Assembly (NCBI GenBank): GCA_963854835.1 | Contig: OY978530.1 | Location: 15,706,616 to 15,770,615, forward strand | Reading direction: 5' to 3' | DNA: 64,000 nt | From: Megamerina dolium | Taxonomy: Eukaryota > Arthropoda > Insecta > Diptera > Megamerinidae | In this document: one piece after another, positions 10,960-22,612 of the stretch | How positions within the stretch are numbered: the stretch's first letter is position 1 | How the letters are laid out: each line of letters begins with the position of its first letter | Translations under genes and position numbers: made by a program | The notes under the pieces: generated by a model | The model's database searches: none | Told to the model about the DNA's origin: nothing | The model's input: the letters and a program-made list of their open reading frames with translations, nothing else

Positions 10960-11180
10960 GCTGTTTTGCGGTAAAAAAAACACTTTTTTTTCATAGAACC
11001 TTCCTCATTGCTCGGTAAACGTATGAAAATGGCTTCTTGAGTAACACCTAACTGTTCGACAAGCTATTTTTGCGATTGGGTGTCGTCCTCATCCAAAAGA
11101 GCCTGCAAATCATGGTCCTCAACTTTTCACGCTTCTTGTCACTCAAGTCAAAATGGCTTTCGGTGAACCGACGAACATAC
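10960..11180 (-). pseudogene. Mariner transposase N-terminal fragment
   Basis: On the minus strand pieces of a paired-type helix-turn-helix can be read: DEDDTQSQKQLVEQLGVTQE followed by AIFIRL and a short EGSMKK tail. This is the QLAEQLGV-Q-A-S-RL signature of mariner DNA-binding domains. Both ends are lost in TA repeats, and no catalytic domain is present. Confidence 0.7.
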
Positions 11181-11182
11181 CT

Positions 11183-11690
<508 letters not shown>

Positions 11691-14012
11691 TCCACACTGT
11701 TTGAGACCCACTTGCGAAGCTCACATCCACCTTTGTTAGAATTTCTAAAACATTTTGTTGCAATTACTGTAGCGCAATGGTTAGCTAAAATCCTGCAGTG
11801 TGTTGCACCGACTGAACGGCTAGATGTGATGCAACAGCTACCCGATAAGTGACACGTTACATTCTGTGGTCTTGGATAGGCAACGATGCTTAGATGATAT
11901 ACATACTTGACGGCATATCTTTGCAATATCCGCAGTCACTGCATACCGATGAGTTCTGAAGGGCATGAGTATCGAGATGAAATCTTGTTGTAATTTCGGT
12001 CCAACAAACATCGCATCATTGAGTGAGTTGCCATTCATAGTCTGAGCCGATGTGTTAAAGACCACCCTTAGTTTTGTCGGAACGCTCGTCTCCTATATTA
12101 AGGAGTGGTGTGGCATGTAGTATGATCGAAGTGTAGCTTCAGTTACCGGCTCTATGTGGTTCACATATATGAGTTCTTGCATGAATTCGTTATAGCGCAA
12201 GCGTAACTCGTTGTCGCTGGCAAGCTTTTTCTCGATACGCAACAGATTGCGAACAGAAAAGCTTCGAGAATCGCCCAGTGATACACCAGATTTCAACGGG
12301 AACTCCACAATAAATCGACCATAAAGTGATCTTTGGTGCGTTGATTCGAAGTGTTCTTCGCAGAAGCATTCTTTAGCTGTGAGATGCGTCTGGTGCGGGT
12401 TCTTTTCGAACTCCTACATCTTCGTGAGTCCTCTTTCTAGTTCCACATCACAATATAAAGCCTGTAGACATGGCATTGGTGAACCGTCAGCCCTTCCAAA
12501 TAGTGTCTAACCGAAGACTCTTCGTTACGTCATAGACGTTCCAGGTGGCGAATTTTTGAACACATAAGCTGATCCAAAACGTCCATGTCCACCATGTCTA
12601 TACAACTGGGTTTCATGTAAGTCTAAGAATAGACCCTGAATGTGCGGCCATGTCAACTCAAAGTTTGCGTAGGCAAATCACTCGCAATTTTCCGCAAAAT
12701 CAGCGCATTGATTTTATAACTTTTATTAGACCTATAGGATAAAAGTGAAAGTAATACCTCACCTCTAGGTCGTCCTCCTTGTGATGACCCAATGCCAGTG
12801 ATAACTACAATGGACGATGTTCTGGATACACCCAGGCGTTGAACGACTCCGTTACGAAAGAGGAGTGTGACCTAAAGTCGAACAACAGACATCAGATTGC
12901 CAACGACCGGCGTTATCACGTATCTTCACAACAGCAGTAGCCAGCAAGACGGCTCTTTGATTTACAGGTAGTGGGTTAGCTTCGAAGTTTAAGCACGAAG
13001 AGACTAATTCGTCAGCGAGATCTATCGAAGAATCAATTGCGGGTAAAGCGGTTGCATTGTTCTCTGGATCGATATCTGTACCGGCGCAGTTTGAACTTGC
13101 TTGATGTACAATTTCGGCGAGGGTGGTGACACTGGTTGCGGCTGCGGCGTTGGTGACAAATGCGACAGGCGGATGTACTATTGCATCGAGATTTTAAATG
13201 CCCCGAGCTCAAGTAATTTATGCAAAGATGAGATTCTTTAACGAAATATAATTTAGCGGTAGAATCCAGCGGATTAAATTTCTCACAAGTGTAAATCTTA
13301 TGAGCGTCCTTGCAGTAGGGACAACTCGTATTATTCTGCTACGGTAGTGAGTGGAAAACCTTGGTGGATTTGCTTGCTTGTGGCTAAATTGCAGCTGAAA
13401 GCATCGATAGTGATCAACATCTCACCTCCAGAAACATTGATAAACATTGGTTGGGGGTCATCAGTGATGAGTGATAGCTCTCACTGATAGATTTTTGGTC
13501 TTATATGCTAGCTTACTCACCTCCTCTTGCACCAACTAATCGTCCCAGAACTCGACGGTACGACCTAAAGCCTTCAGTTTGCGGATATGCTACTGATATG
13601 CGTCACGAACGTTTTTGTTAGCACTGGCAGTGTCACCAGCGGCTTTGCGAATGTCAGCCATTGCCATGAAGTGCGACTCAAGTTCACGCCCCGCTGAACT
13701 GATTTGATTTAGATTAACGATGGGTTTGTTTTAGTGGAGCGATCGCTATCCACCTTATTCTCCTTCTTTTGTCTTCCTAGAGAACTCGAATTTAATCTGT
13801 ATGTTCTTTTAGTTCTGCAATTTTCTCATTAATAGCCCCAGAAATTTCTTGAAGTTTTCAGTTAATTGTCTTCTGGAATTCTCCAATAACTTTTCCTTGG
13901 CGAGACGAACCATTTCCGCTTTTCCGCTTTTGCACCTGATGACGATATATTCATCTCTACCAACAGCTTCTACCTTAGCAGTGTGACGACCGAAATTTCG
14001 ACGTTGTTTCAT
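11691..14012 (-). pseudogene. BEL/Pao gag to RT remnant (element B1)
   Basis: Minus-strand pieces run from a short basic segment near the gag start (14012-13809) through gag text around 13700-13540 (a GRTVEFWDD-LV motif typical of BEL gag) to the segment before RT (12308-12093, LRIEKKLASDNELRLRYNEFM) and the RT palm start (12065-11838, SLNDAMFVGPKLQQDFISIL and TADIAKICRQV). Multiple stops break it. It ends at the microsatellite block, so the catalytic aspartates and RNase H are gone. It may or may not be the same insertion as the integrase remnant at 9403-10655. Confidence 0.8.
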
Positions 14013-14710
14013 GATTTTTTTTTAACAAGAAAATAAAATGCGATCGTTTTCAAATTTTTACATGTTTTTATTGGTGTTATCAAGTATAGAAAAAAAAATT
14101 TTTTAAGTTAATTTTACATAAATTTGTTTTCAATTTTTGTCGTCAGACTGGAGTCCTCGAAGAAAAGATGAGTTGGTTCGGGGAAGAACCAGCCTTCCGA
14201 AGTCATCTGAAATAATAAATTCAAAAAGCTTTTCAATGAACTAACCTATAATATACATAAAAAAAAAACAAAAACAAAATGGCGGACTTGTGAAAAAAGT
14301 TCTCAAAATCTAATTTTTTTTCTTGATAAATTGTTTAAATAAAATAGTTTATTATTAAAAAATTAAATGTTTTAAAGGTTACGTATTTAGATATGTGTGT
14401 CTAGAATAACGGATAAAATGTTTAGCCAAAGCGGTTGAATAGTTTTGAGTCAGTGCTTCTACGAAATTTCGAAAACATGGTTTTGAGAAAAACGCATTTA
14501 AAGTTTTGACAACAAATTCATACACACTACGGCGGGCTTTCTTATTTTAGTTATAACTTTAAAAATATCCAAATTTTCGGTAAAATATTTAGAGTATATT
14601 TTTAAGATGTTTTTATTCCGAAAAATGTAAAAAAATCGATTTTTTAAACCCGTCACACCGGACTTTACCTTAAGTTGGTCCACTTTCCGTCGGTCAATTT
14701 TCTTAACAAA
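14013..14710 (-). other. Leader region of BEL element B1, non-coding
   Basis: AT-rich sequence between the first gag-like frame and the primer binding site. No coding similarity was recognised. Its position matches a 5' untranslated leader. Confidence 0.5.
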
Positions 14711-14728
14711 ATCCCACTTCTGACACCA
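14711..14728 (-). promoter_or_regulatory. Primer binding site, tRNA-Leu type
   Basis: The plus strand reads ATCCCACTTCTGACACCA, which matches from memory the 3' end of animal tRNA-Leu including CCA. The minus strand (TGGTGTCAGAAGTGGGAT) is therefore a primer binding site for minus-strand DNA synthesis. Two bases separate it from TGTTACG, the putative LTR edge. Confidence 0.8.
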
Positions 14729-14730
14729 AT

Positions 14731-15241
14731 TGTTACGTTTTTATTTTGTGAACGTTTAATTCTACTCGAATCAACCTTGTTCGACCACTGGATTCTGTCA
14801 ATAATAATTGCAACACTTACTTTGTACAACTATATAGAGCAATTTATTTATTCTACTCCATTTACAATCAGTTATTTGCAATAACTCTTTAATGTACTTG
14901 AAATTTTTTCCTCTGGTACTGTATCAATGTTTGCGCGATCACTTTCGGAACTCAATTGATTTCATTTGTCAACAACTGGCCCCATTTATACTCTGTGGCA
15001 ACACTCCAGAATCTATCTTTTCTTCCTTTGGCTTGTTCTGATTATCGCCTATTTCGTTTTGTTGACATTCGTTTCGATTCTATATTCGTGTCATTCACAA
15101 TTAGTGATGAGTAACCAACCATCGATACTCATTACAATATTATATTTGAAGAGAGAACTAATAGAATGACAAAATATTAAATTAGAATTAACTGTTAACC
15201 GCTCTATTAATCATGTACATAATAACACCCTATACTTAACA
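14731..15241 (-). mobile_element. Putative 5' LTR of BEL element B1
   Basis: The left edge is fixed by the primer site. The sequence starts TGTTACG and a plausible end is CTTAACA at 15241, giving TG...CA ends. On the minus strand a TATAAATGGGG box lies near 14990. No matching 3' LTR was found to the left, so the right edge is a guess. Confidence 0.5.
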
Positions 15242-15599
15242 AAAGCGAACTCAACAGAAGGATGGTAGCGAATTTGCAAGTAGATAGATGGTTGCTCGGA
15301 GGCTATCTTAAGCCCATAATTTGTAGATTGCAGAATAAATTTTTACTTGTAGAAAATTACAACTACGAAAAATCATATGATTTAAGTAATTAAACAATTC
15401 CAATTTTTGTATATGCAAGTTATATATAATAATAAATAGTATCCAATTAACAAAAATAGGACTTTTAGATAACGAATTTAGTTTTTAGCATTTACTGTTA
15501 ACCATCAGATGTTTCCATAGACTTATAAATTGTTATAAATTTTCGTTCGTGTTGTATTTCAATTTAATTCAAATTTAACTTTTTCACTGTGGAGATGAA
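15242..15599. other. AT-rich spacer, nothing recognised
   Basis: No gene, RNA or repeat landmark seen. Confidence 0.5.
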
Positions 15600-15629
15600 T
15601 CGAATCAGAAGAGAAAAAAAATTCTAGTT

Positions 15630-16058
15630 ATTCTAGACAGAAGATTGCAGAAGTTACAGCTGTTTCAATTTAAAAGAAGTACAGACATTTTGTATACGAG
15701 CTACTATAAAAAGTAGGAGTGGCTCGCCCATTTCTGGAAAGGTTATGTAGTAGTATAATGTAACGCTATGTGCTAAATATTGTTGTCTCAAATGGTATAT
15801 TAAGTGAGATATAGCAAGTTAAAATTGAAAATTCTATCCAAATTTCGTCAAAATAGCTCAATATTTTCTCAAGTTATCGTGCGAACCAGCCAGGTGACAG
15901 ACAGACGGACGGACGGACGGACATCATTAAATCGAAAATTTAAGCGGCGCTGATCACGAATATATATAATTTTCTATATCTCCGGAGATTCCTTCAAGTG
16001 GTTACAAACATCGGAACGAAATGAATATACCATGCATATTACATCATGAAGGGTATAA
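15630..16058 (+). repeat. Repeat R, copy 2
   Basis: It carries the last part of one internal unit (TTATTCTAGACAGAAGATTG, ACTATAAAAAGTAGGAGTGG) followed by the complete 3' portion with the GACGGACGGAC run, AAATTTAAGCGGCGCTG, TCTCCGGAGATTCC and the end AATATACCATGCATATTACA...GGGTATAA. It lacks about 80 bases present in the other copies between AGTTAAAATTG and CCAAATTTCGTC. Its last base abuts a Helitron 5' terminus. Confidence 0.85.
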
Positions 16059-16738
16059 TCTATATATATAAAAAGAAGTTACATTTCCTTGGTAATCTTA
16101 TAACTCAAGAACCGCCCAACCGATTGACACATCTATGAGGAGGTGGTTTGTGTGAAGTTTGTTTGGAATCGGTGCAGTCGTTCCTGAGTTATGACATTTG
16201 ATGTGATTATTGGTTTCCTCTCATACGAAATGCCTGTATGGGAAAACAGCAACAAATAAACAGCCGCTTATGAGCGTTTCTGTTGTACTGTATAACTGTT
16301 TATGTGGACACAGTTGTCAAATGTGGTTTTAAGTGCATTCATTATGTTAATATTAATTTGCTGTAATTGGAATTCAGTTGACAGTTATCTTATGTGCTTT
16401 AAGTTCTTTTATATCGTGCTTTCGTTGCGAACAGACATACTTTTGGTGAGTGATGCATTAATTGCATCTCCACCAAATCAAATTCGTATGTTATTTGCGA
16501 TCATAATAACATGTTTTCCATTAAATCCACTGGAATTGTCGAATAAATACAAAGATTTCATGGCTGAAGACATTTTGATTCGACTTCGACATCGTTCAAC
16601 TGATCCCGCATTGCTGCTGACATTGGAAATGTATAATGAAGCCTTGATAATGATCGAAGATTTGTGCCTTACGATTTCAAATAAAGCATTAGGGCAATTA
16701 GGATTGGCTCCACCAAATCGTTCAATGCATGATTTGTG
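16059..16738 (+). pseudogene. Helitron 5' end and Rep/helicase-like domain fragment
   Basis: The segment starts TCTATATATATAAAAAGAAG directly after an A, the usual 5' terminus of insect Helitrons (TC end, insertion between A and T). At 16480-16738 the plus strand reads NQIRMLFAIIITCF, YKDFMAEDILIRLRH, YNEALIMIEDLCL and NKALGQLGLAPPNR, a conserved segment of the Helitron helicase-like region. The long frame from 16302 runs on into the following LINE and is a chimera. An internal deletion joined the 5' end to a late coding segment. Confidence 0.85.
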
Positions 16739-17209
16739 CAGGTGTGCTGGTATGTGGATGTGCGGGTGTGCTTGGGGTCAGGCATATTCGCGCGCCTGTG
16801 TATTCGCAGACCTGCACTTTCTTTGCAGGGTCAGAATATGCGCAATACAGCCGTAGCTTTATAAACGGCGCTAGCCTCTATCTGACCAAGACCGCTAGTG
16901 CGTGAATCTGTCACATCCTGCTTGAGGTGACCCTGCTAATCAACAGAATACTACGGATCTAGACCTGGGAGTCGATAAAATCCTTCCCCCAATCCAGGGT
17001 GTTAGGCATTTCCGTGCCCACTGGTTAGTTTGCAGCCGGGGGACTTTGCTAGCTGTATTTTAACGGAGCCTCTCTGATACCTGTCCGCCTCAGGGAGTAA
17101 CTGTGGACTTTCCGGAGTATAGGGCTCTGCTTTGGACGACCTCCAAGTCCCTCCTAAAAGATTAGACCGCGATGCCTGATACATCGGGTAAGCGGTCGTA
17201 TATGAAAAT

Positions 17210-18563
17210 ATGGAAAAACAAACAAAAATTGCCTCAGACAATTCCGAAAACCCCAAAAGGCCTTCCCTGGAGGGCAGGCCCACGTCCAAATCGGACACCA
17301 CAGGGACTCGTCCCAAAAATGTAACTTCTTCGGGAAGCGTGGAGCATAAGATACTAAAGTCAGGCTCCTCCGCTGTCCCTAAAGCACCTGTACGCAGGAG
17401 CACACCAGTTCTGGCCACCAAACCACTGGAATCCAGGAAATCAGTGCAAGTTAGCAGAGGGTCTGTGACCACCATATCAAGACCCGCTGCTACTAAAACA
17501 CTATCAAAGGCTGCGACTCCTCTTCAGCAGACACATCCCCTTTGGACTTAGCTCCATCAACTTCAGCTACTTCAGCCTCTAATGTGATAGTTCCCGCTAA
17601 ACCAATTAGCGGGCCTATCCGGACATATGGGGAAAGAAGAGCCGCTTTCAGAATTACTGAAAAGCTCGGTGGCGTCCCGGTAACAGAACTCTCAGAGCGA
17701 GAAAAAGAATCTCTGGAGTGGGCAAAAGGCATAATCGCTGAACGCGAAAATGCGCGTTCTTCTGGACTTGCGTCCTAACGGTAACGCTCGCAAGAAGAGC
17801 AGCTATCTAAGCCAAAAAAGGCGAAAACTTCGGCTTCGGCCACATTCAACATCCAAGCGCGTTCCTTCAGTGACGTGGCAAAGGACCACCTTATCCTTGC
17901 CGTCATTGATAGGAACCATGAACATGGAGCACTGCCATTCGGGTAATGGCGCCTAGTGGAGATTAGTCTCCTTAGGATATACAGGGATATCCTGGCGAGG
18001 AACCCTGGCCCAATTGTTTGCTGCAGAGATGCCGGATGGCATCAAGGACGCATCAAACTGAGTGTCCTGCGCGGACCAGCGATCGGCAGATCTCTTCAGA
18101 GAGGCCATCGCGAATGTTGGGGAGATTTGGCCGAACGCTCGGCTTGAGGCCGTTCCTAGGGACCAAATCCCCAATAGACCCAGGTCACGCGCCTGGATTC
18201 CAGAAGAGCCGTCAGATCCTAAGGAAATCTTGGATCATATGCGGCTCGCAAATCCATCCCTTCCCACAGATGATTTGAGGGTTGTAAAGGTGAGAGAACT
18301 CAAGACAGGTCGTTCTGATCTTAAATGAGCAATCCTTGGCACCTCTCGCTAAACAGAAGGGGGTGATAAGCTATGGCTTCTCCCAAATCACCCTGAAAGT
18401 CTATGAAAAAGACGCAGGAAAAGTAGATCCAAAACCAGTGGATACGAAGGTAAGTTCGGCCCCGGTGGAAAACATGTCGTGTGACGGGGACAGTGATATG
18501 CTGTCAACGTCTGAGATGGTTGGCGACCTCCTCCGCTGTTCTCGTCCTCCGGCTAAGCGATAA
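17210..18563 (+). pseudogene. ORF1 (gag-like, DUF4780-type) of LOA-type LINE 1
   Basis: The N-terminal part (17210-17551) is Ser/Thr/Pro-rich and basic, as in LINE ORF1 leaders. After a frameshift (17542-17778) come ITEKLGGVPVTELSEREKES and similar text. The DUF4780-like core follows at 17860-18330: DHLILAVIDRN, a SADLFREAIANVGEIWP helix, EAVPRDQIPNRPRSRAWIPE and LANPSLPTDDLRVVKV. No CCHC knuckle was recognised. At least four frame changes mean no full ORF1 protein. The product would have bound LINE RNA. Confidence 0.7.
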
Positions 18564-20259
18564 AGCGGAGGATATCTTTCTAATTCAGGAACCGTGGGTC
18601 CTGGATGATAAGGTGCGCGGACTAAGCTCCGCAAATTATGGACTCTACTATGCTCAAAACGCAGGTAAGCCTCGATCATGTATTTTAGTGAAGAAATGCT
18701 ACAAAGCATTCCTACTTTCTGATTACAGCGACAAGGATACTGTGACCATTGCGCTAGATCATCAATCCCATATATATTGGCTGATGTCGGCGTACATGAC
18801 CCACGATCACACTGAGCCCCCACCTCACCCTATAATAAGGAAGGCAGTTCGGGAGGCGGAGAAATGCGAGGCGAGTCTGGTGATGGGAGCCGATGCCAAC
18901 GCACACCATTATATCTGGAGCAGCTCAGATAACAACGAACGAGGTGAGTCACTTTTTGAATATATTATTAGTTCTAACTTGACTCTCGCAAATATGGGTA
19001 CAGAACCGACCTTTATTACCTGCAACAGGGAGGAGGTTTTAGATATAACCCTTACGAATGACTCTTCGGACTGTCTAGTTAGGGAATGGACGGTTGACAA
19101 AGAACACTCTTTCTCGGATCATAGGTATATTAGCTTCCGCCTTGATATAAGGCCACAAAAGCAGACACCATTTCTAAATAGGAAACGCACAAATTGGGAC
19201 AAGTATAGGGTCACCCTGAATAAAGCCCTCACTCAGGCGCCCTCAAGCCTGCAAAATGAGGAGCAGCTTGAGGCCGCTGTTGATCAAGTTACAAAAGCTT
19301 GCAGGAAAGCTACTGCAGCGTCCTGTCCAATCAGAAGGACTCCAAAAAAGAAAAGACCTCCGTGGTGGTCTGTAGAGATCACCACTCTAAGGAAGGAGTG
19401 TCGACCGCAATTCAACCGAGCAAAAATCACTCATCAATAGCAACCCTATAAGGATAGCCTACGAGTGTTTAAAAAGGCGATTAGGAGAGCAAAAAGATCA
19501 TCATGGAATGACTTTTGCAGCAACATAGAAGAAATTTCAGAGGCAAGCCGCCTACGAAAGATTCTCGCAACGAATCCAGTTACACCCAGCTTCATAATGA
19601 AGGGGGATGGTGATTGGACCACTTCAAGTCTGGAAACTCTTCGGGTACTAATTGATACCCACTTTCCAGGCTGTTTGGAGGACAACCCTGGCCAAACTCC
19701 CAATGTTAATCCTAGTAGAATTATCTACGACGTCCCGCACAAAATAATCAGTAAAACAAAGATTAATTGGGCGATTAATAATTTTAAACCATTCATGTCA
19801 CCAGGACCTGATGGTATTATACCCGCGGACATGCAGAAGTGTGCTGACCTTCTAAGACCTTGGTTGGAGGTAATCTTCTCTGCATGCCTAAGGCTATGCT
19901 ATGTCCTTAGGACATGGCTACAAGTTAACGTGGTGTTTATCCCTAAAGGCGGAAAAACTTCTCATTCAAAGCCAAGTGATTTCAGACCTATAAGTCTATC
20001 ATCCTTCTTATTAAAAACCCTTGAAAGACTACTTGATGTGTACTTAAGGGGCTCTATAGATACTAAGTATATCTCTTCATTGCAACACGCATATAACAAA
20101 GGCAAGTCCGTTGAGACAGACTTTCACTCACTTGTGCAGAAGATCGAAACAAATTTGCACTGCAAAGAATATAGCTTGGTCACCTTTCCAGATATTAAAG
20201 GGGCCTTCAATAACATAAACCAGTCGACCAGTAGTCGAAAACTCTCTTGCTATGCTTAA
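18481..20259 (+). pseudogene. ORF2 first part of LOA-type LINE 1: APE-type endonuclease and RT fingers
   Basis: The endonuclease shows IFLIQEPWVL, MGADANAHH (catalytic D/N) and SDHRYISF (final SDH). The frame has one TAG stop at 19438-19440 and then continues in the same frame (19465-20259) into RT with KPFMSPGPDGIIP, ADMQKCADLL, KTSHSKPSDFRPISL and the first catalytic motif FPDIKGAFNNI. A frameshift at about 20235-20252 passes the reading to the next frame. This makes the copy inactive despite good conservation. Confidence 0.88.
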
Positions 20260-22105
20260 GGTAGATGAATCTATTATTAGATTCATTAGTCTGTTGCTAA
20301 AGCAAAGAGTGATAAACTCAAAATTGGGTACCTCATGCATTAGCAGATTTGCGATTAAGGGCACCCCTCAAGGAGGTGTGCTGTCGCCTCTTTTGTTTAA
20401 CTTAACCATCAATGAATTTCTCATATCTTTACTGGCCACGGGATGCAAAGCGGTGGCTTATGCAGATGACGTGGCACTTGTGGCATCGGGGAAATATTTA
20501 AATACACTCACCGAAGTGATGAACCATGCCTTATCAATCCTGTCCAAATGGGTTTCAAACTCTGGTCTGGCCATCAACCCTGCCAAAACTGAGCTAGTCC
20601 TCTTTACTAGAAAGCATAAAATACCTATTTTTACCTTACCTAGAATTGGGAGAACTAGTCTAAAGCTAACTGAACAGGCGAAATACTTCGGTATAACTTT
20701 AGATAGGAAACTAAGTTGGAAACCAAACACGATGGAAAGGGTTCGTAAAGTAACTCCAGCACTCTATTCCTGTAAGAAAGCCATAGGTAAAAGATGGGGG
20801 ATGAGTCCTACAATCGTATCATGGCTATACTCTGCGGTCGTGAGACCAATTCTTTTTTACGGTGTGATAGTCTGGTGGGAATCCTTAAATAAGAAGGTAC
20901 ACAGACGACAAATAGATAAGGTTCAAAGGACGTCTGCGGTGTTGACAACAGGCGCTCTAAGAACCACCCCGTCAAAAGCGCTCTACTCGCTACTGCATCT
21001 ACTCCCCGTAGATTTATTTGGCAGGCAGAGAGCTCTGATATCAGCAATTAGGCTAAACATAGCTTCACGCTGGGCTCAACCAGGATACGGACATTCAAGG
21101 ATCCTGGGGGAGTGCACTACTATTCCGAATGCCATCGACTATACCATCCCCATACCATGCTTTGACAATAGTTTCTCAACCAATATACACTCAAGGGAAG
21201 AATGGAATAGGGATATTGTCAACGAAACTGGAGTTCAATCGGTACAATTGTACACATATGGCTCCAAATTGGAGGGTAGGGTAGGAGGTGGCGTCTTTTC
21301 TGATTCCTTACGCGTTAAGCTCAAGTTCCAATTACCCGACTTTTGCCGTGTTTTTCAAGCCGAGATAATGGTTATGAAGGAGGCGGCAACGTGGCTTCGC
21401 TGTAATATAATATCCTTCAAAGATGTTTTTATCTACACGGACAGTCAAGCTGCCATTAAATCTTTCGCAGGAGCGTTCGCCAAATCGGCACTTGCCCTTA
21501 AATGCCGCACAGCTCTTAACCAGCTAGCGGAGCACTACAATTTTCACATTGTATGGGTACCGGGGCATAGGGACATTCCAGGGAACTGTGAGGCAGATGA
21601 ATTGGTGAGATCGGGCAGTAAGTTGCCAAAGATCTATTCATCTCATCAAGCCGGAATTCCGCTTGCAACATGCAAGCTTCTTATCACACAATATTATCTC
21701 ACCATAGCCAACAGAAGATGGCGGGATGAGAGCTCTTGTGCTACCACTAGGAAAATCTGGCCAACCCTTGACAATAGACGAACCCGTTCACTGTTGTCAA
21801 TGGGCAGGAAAACCATAAGTAATGTAGTCGCCGTACTCACGGGCCACTGGCTTGTGGGTAGGCATGCTGCAAGGCTCGGCTTACCGGCCAACGATTTCTG
21901 TCGCAGCTGCCAGGACGAGGAAGAGGAGCAAAGTGTTCACCACTTCCTCTGTAGATGCCCCGCCTTGGCACGCAGAAGGCACACTCTACTAGGGAGTGCC
22001 TTTTTTACAGATATCACTGAGCTTGCACCCATGGATGTCAGGGACATTACTCTATTCATTACGAAATCCCAAAGGTTCCGCTTAACAGAGGAGATAAGAT
22101 GGTAA
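20252..22105 (+). CDS. ORF2 second part of LOA-type LINE 1: RT palm/thumb and RNase H, 617 codons
   Basis: This uninterrupted frame holds the RT motif GTPQGGVLSPLLFN, the catalytic AYADDVALVAS, the thumb (RTSLKLTEQAKYFGITLD), the VRPILFYGVIVWW segment and a C-terminal RNase H (residues about 325-460: LYTYGSKLEG, FQAEIMVMKEA, IYTDSQAAIKSF, WVPGHRDIPGNCEADEL). A CRSCQ...EEQSVHHFLCRCP zinc-type tail closes it. It is the 3' half of ORF2, split from 18481-20259 by a frameshift, so the start codon is only the first Met in the frame and not a natural start. Confidence 0.88.
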   Translation: MLKVDESIIRFISLLLKQRVINSKLGTSCISRFAIKGTPQGGVLSPLLFNLTINEFLISLLATGCKAVAYADDVALVASGKYLNTLTEVMNHALSILSKWVSNSGLAINPAKTELVLFTRKHKIPIFTLPRIGRTSLKLTEQAKYFGITLDRKLSWKPNTMERVRKVTPALYSCKKAIGKRWGMSPTIVSWLYSAVVRPILFYGVIVWWESLNKKVHRRQIDKVQRTSAVLTTGALRTTPSKALYSLLHLLPVDLFGRQRALISAIRLNIASRWAQPGYGHSRILGECTTIPNAIDYTIPIPCFDNSFSTNIHSREEWNRDIVNETGVQSVQLYTYGSKLEGRVGGGVFSDSLRVKLKFQLPDFCRVFQAEIMVMKEAATWLRCNIISFKDVFIYTDSQAAIKSFAGAFAKSALALKCRTALNQLAEHYNFHIVWVPGHRDIPGNCEADELVRSGSKLPKIYSSHQAGIPLATCKLLITQYYLTIANRRWRDESSCATTRKIWPTLDNRRTRSLLSMGRKTISNVVAVLTGHWLVGRHAARLGLPANDFCRSCQDEEEEQSVHHFLCRCPALARRRHTLLGSAFFTDITELAPMDVRDITLFITKSQRFRLTEEIRW

Positions 22106-22126
22106 GCATCAACGATGCCTGGTGAC

Positions 22127-22194
22127 ACAATGGGCCAATTATTTGGCCTAAGTGCGCCCCCCTTTTGGGGGGCGGCCGCATAACCTAACCTAAC
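22127..22194 (+). promoter_or_regulatory. 3' UTR hairpins of LOA-type LINE 1
   Basis: GGGCCAATTATTTGGCCT can fold, and a few bases later CGCCCCCCTTTTGGGGGGCG forms a perfect 8-bp stem with a TTTT loop. The end is CATAACCTAACCTAAC. LINE RTs often recognise such 3' structures. The tRNA-derived SINE here carries similar text and hairpins at its 3' end. Confidence 0.7.
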
Positions 22195-22545
22195 TTAAGC
22201 TATTCGATTGGAAAATTAATGTTATGAATGAAAATTAATGAATTTTCTGCAAGTCATCTTGCGATACGAGGTCTCTTGCCTACAAAGCATAGAACACCCA
22301 ATCATTTTCTTTGTGGAGTTTCTGAATGGTATAGCCACAGTATCTTCATATATGGTGATATATAAAAGAAAAGTTACTTATTGTTCGCGTATAGTTACCT
22401 AGATATATATTCAATTCATATATCTAAAGCACCAAAAATTTATATGCAAAGCGCACAAAGTAAGATATTCTTTTGCTTAAAATTATTTTAATTTCATTTT
22501 TAACAGGTAATTTTTTATTAGATTCATAAAAAAAAAAAATAATTA
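22195..22545. other. AT-rich spacer after LOA-type LINE 1
   Basis: No feature recognised apart from short TA-rich stretches. Confidence 0.5.
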
Positions 22546-22612
22546 ATATGTGGGGCCAATGAGCGCCCAAAGGGCTCATTGGCCGAGCTTCTCAGTTGTT
22601 AGATTCATATCA
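22546..22612 (-). repeat. tRNA-derived SINE, 3' tail fragment
   Basis: On the minus strand it reads GAGAAGCTCGGCCAATGAGC, then CCTTTGGGCGCTCATTGGCC and a T-rich tail, matching the last 70 or so bases of the SINE at 45418-45759. CCAATGAGC and GCTCATTGG form a 9-bp stem around CCCTTTGGG. Head and body are absent, which fits 5' truncation during reverse transcription. Confidence 0.75.

Larger units (their letters stand above)
16739..22194 (+). mobile_element. LOA-type LINE 1 (EN, RT and RNase H; DUF4780-type ORF1)
   Basis: The element is about 5.4 kb: a GC-richer 5' UTR (from about 16739), ORF1 remnants (17210-18563), an endonuclease/RT/RNase H ORF2 (18481-22105) and a 3' UTR with two hairpins ending CATAACCTAACCTAAC. 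An RNase H after RT and a DUF4780-like ORF1 are typical of insect LOA/I-group LINEs. Base composition is clearly less AT-rich than the flanks. No clear target duplication was found, so the 5' junction with the Helitron fragment is approximate. Confidence 0.88.

Noticed and set aside
16739..16856. Apparent fusion of Helitron helicase with a Cys-rich tail
   Set aside because: The tail is the 5' UTR of the inserted LOA-type LINE, read through by chance.
22177..22194. Telomere-like CCTAACCTAAC
   Set aside because: Only two units, at the end of a LINE; flies do not use this telomere repeat, and it fits the LINE tail.
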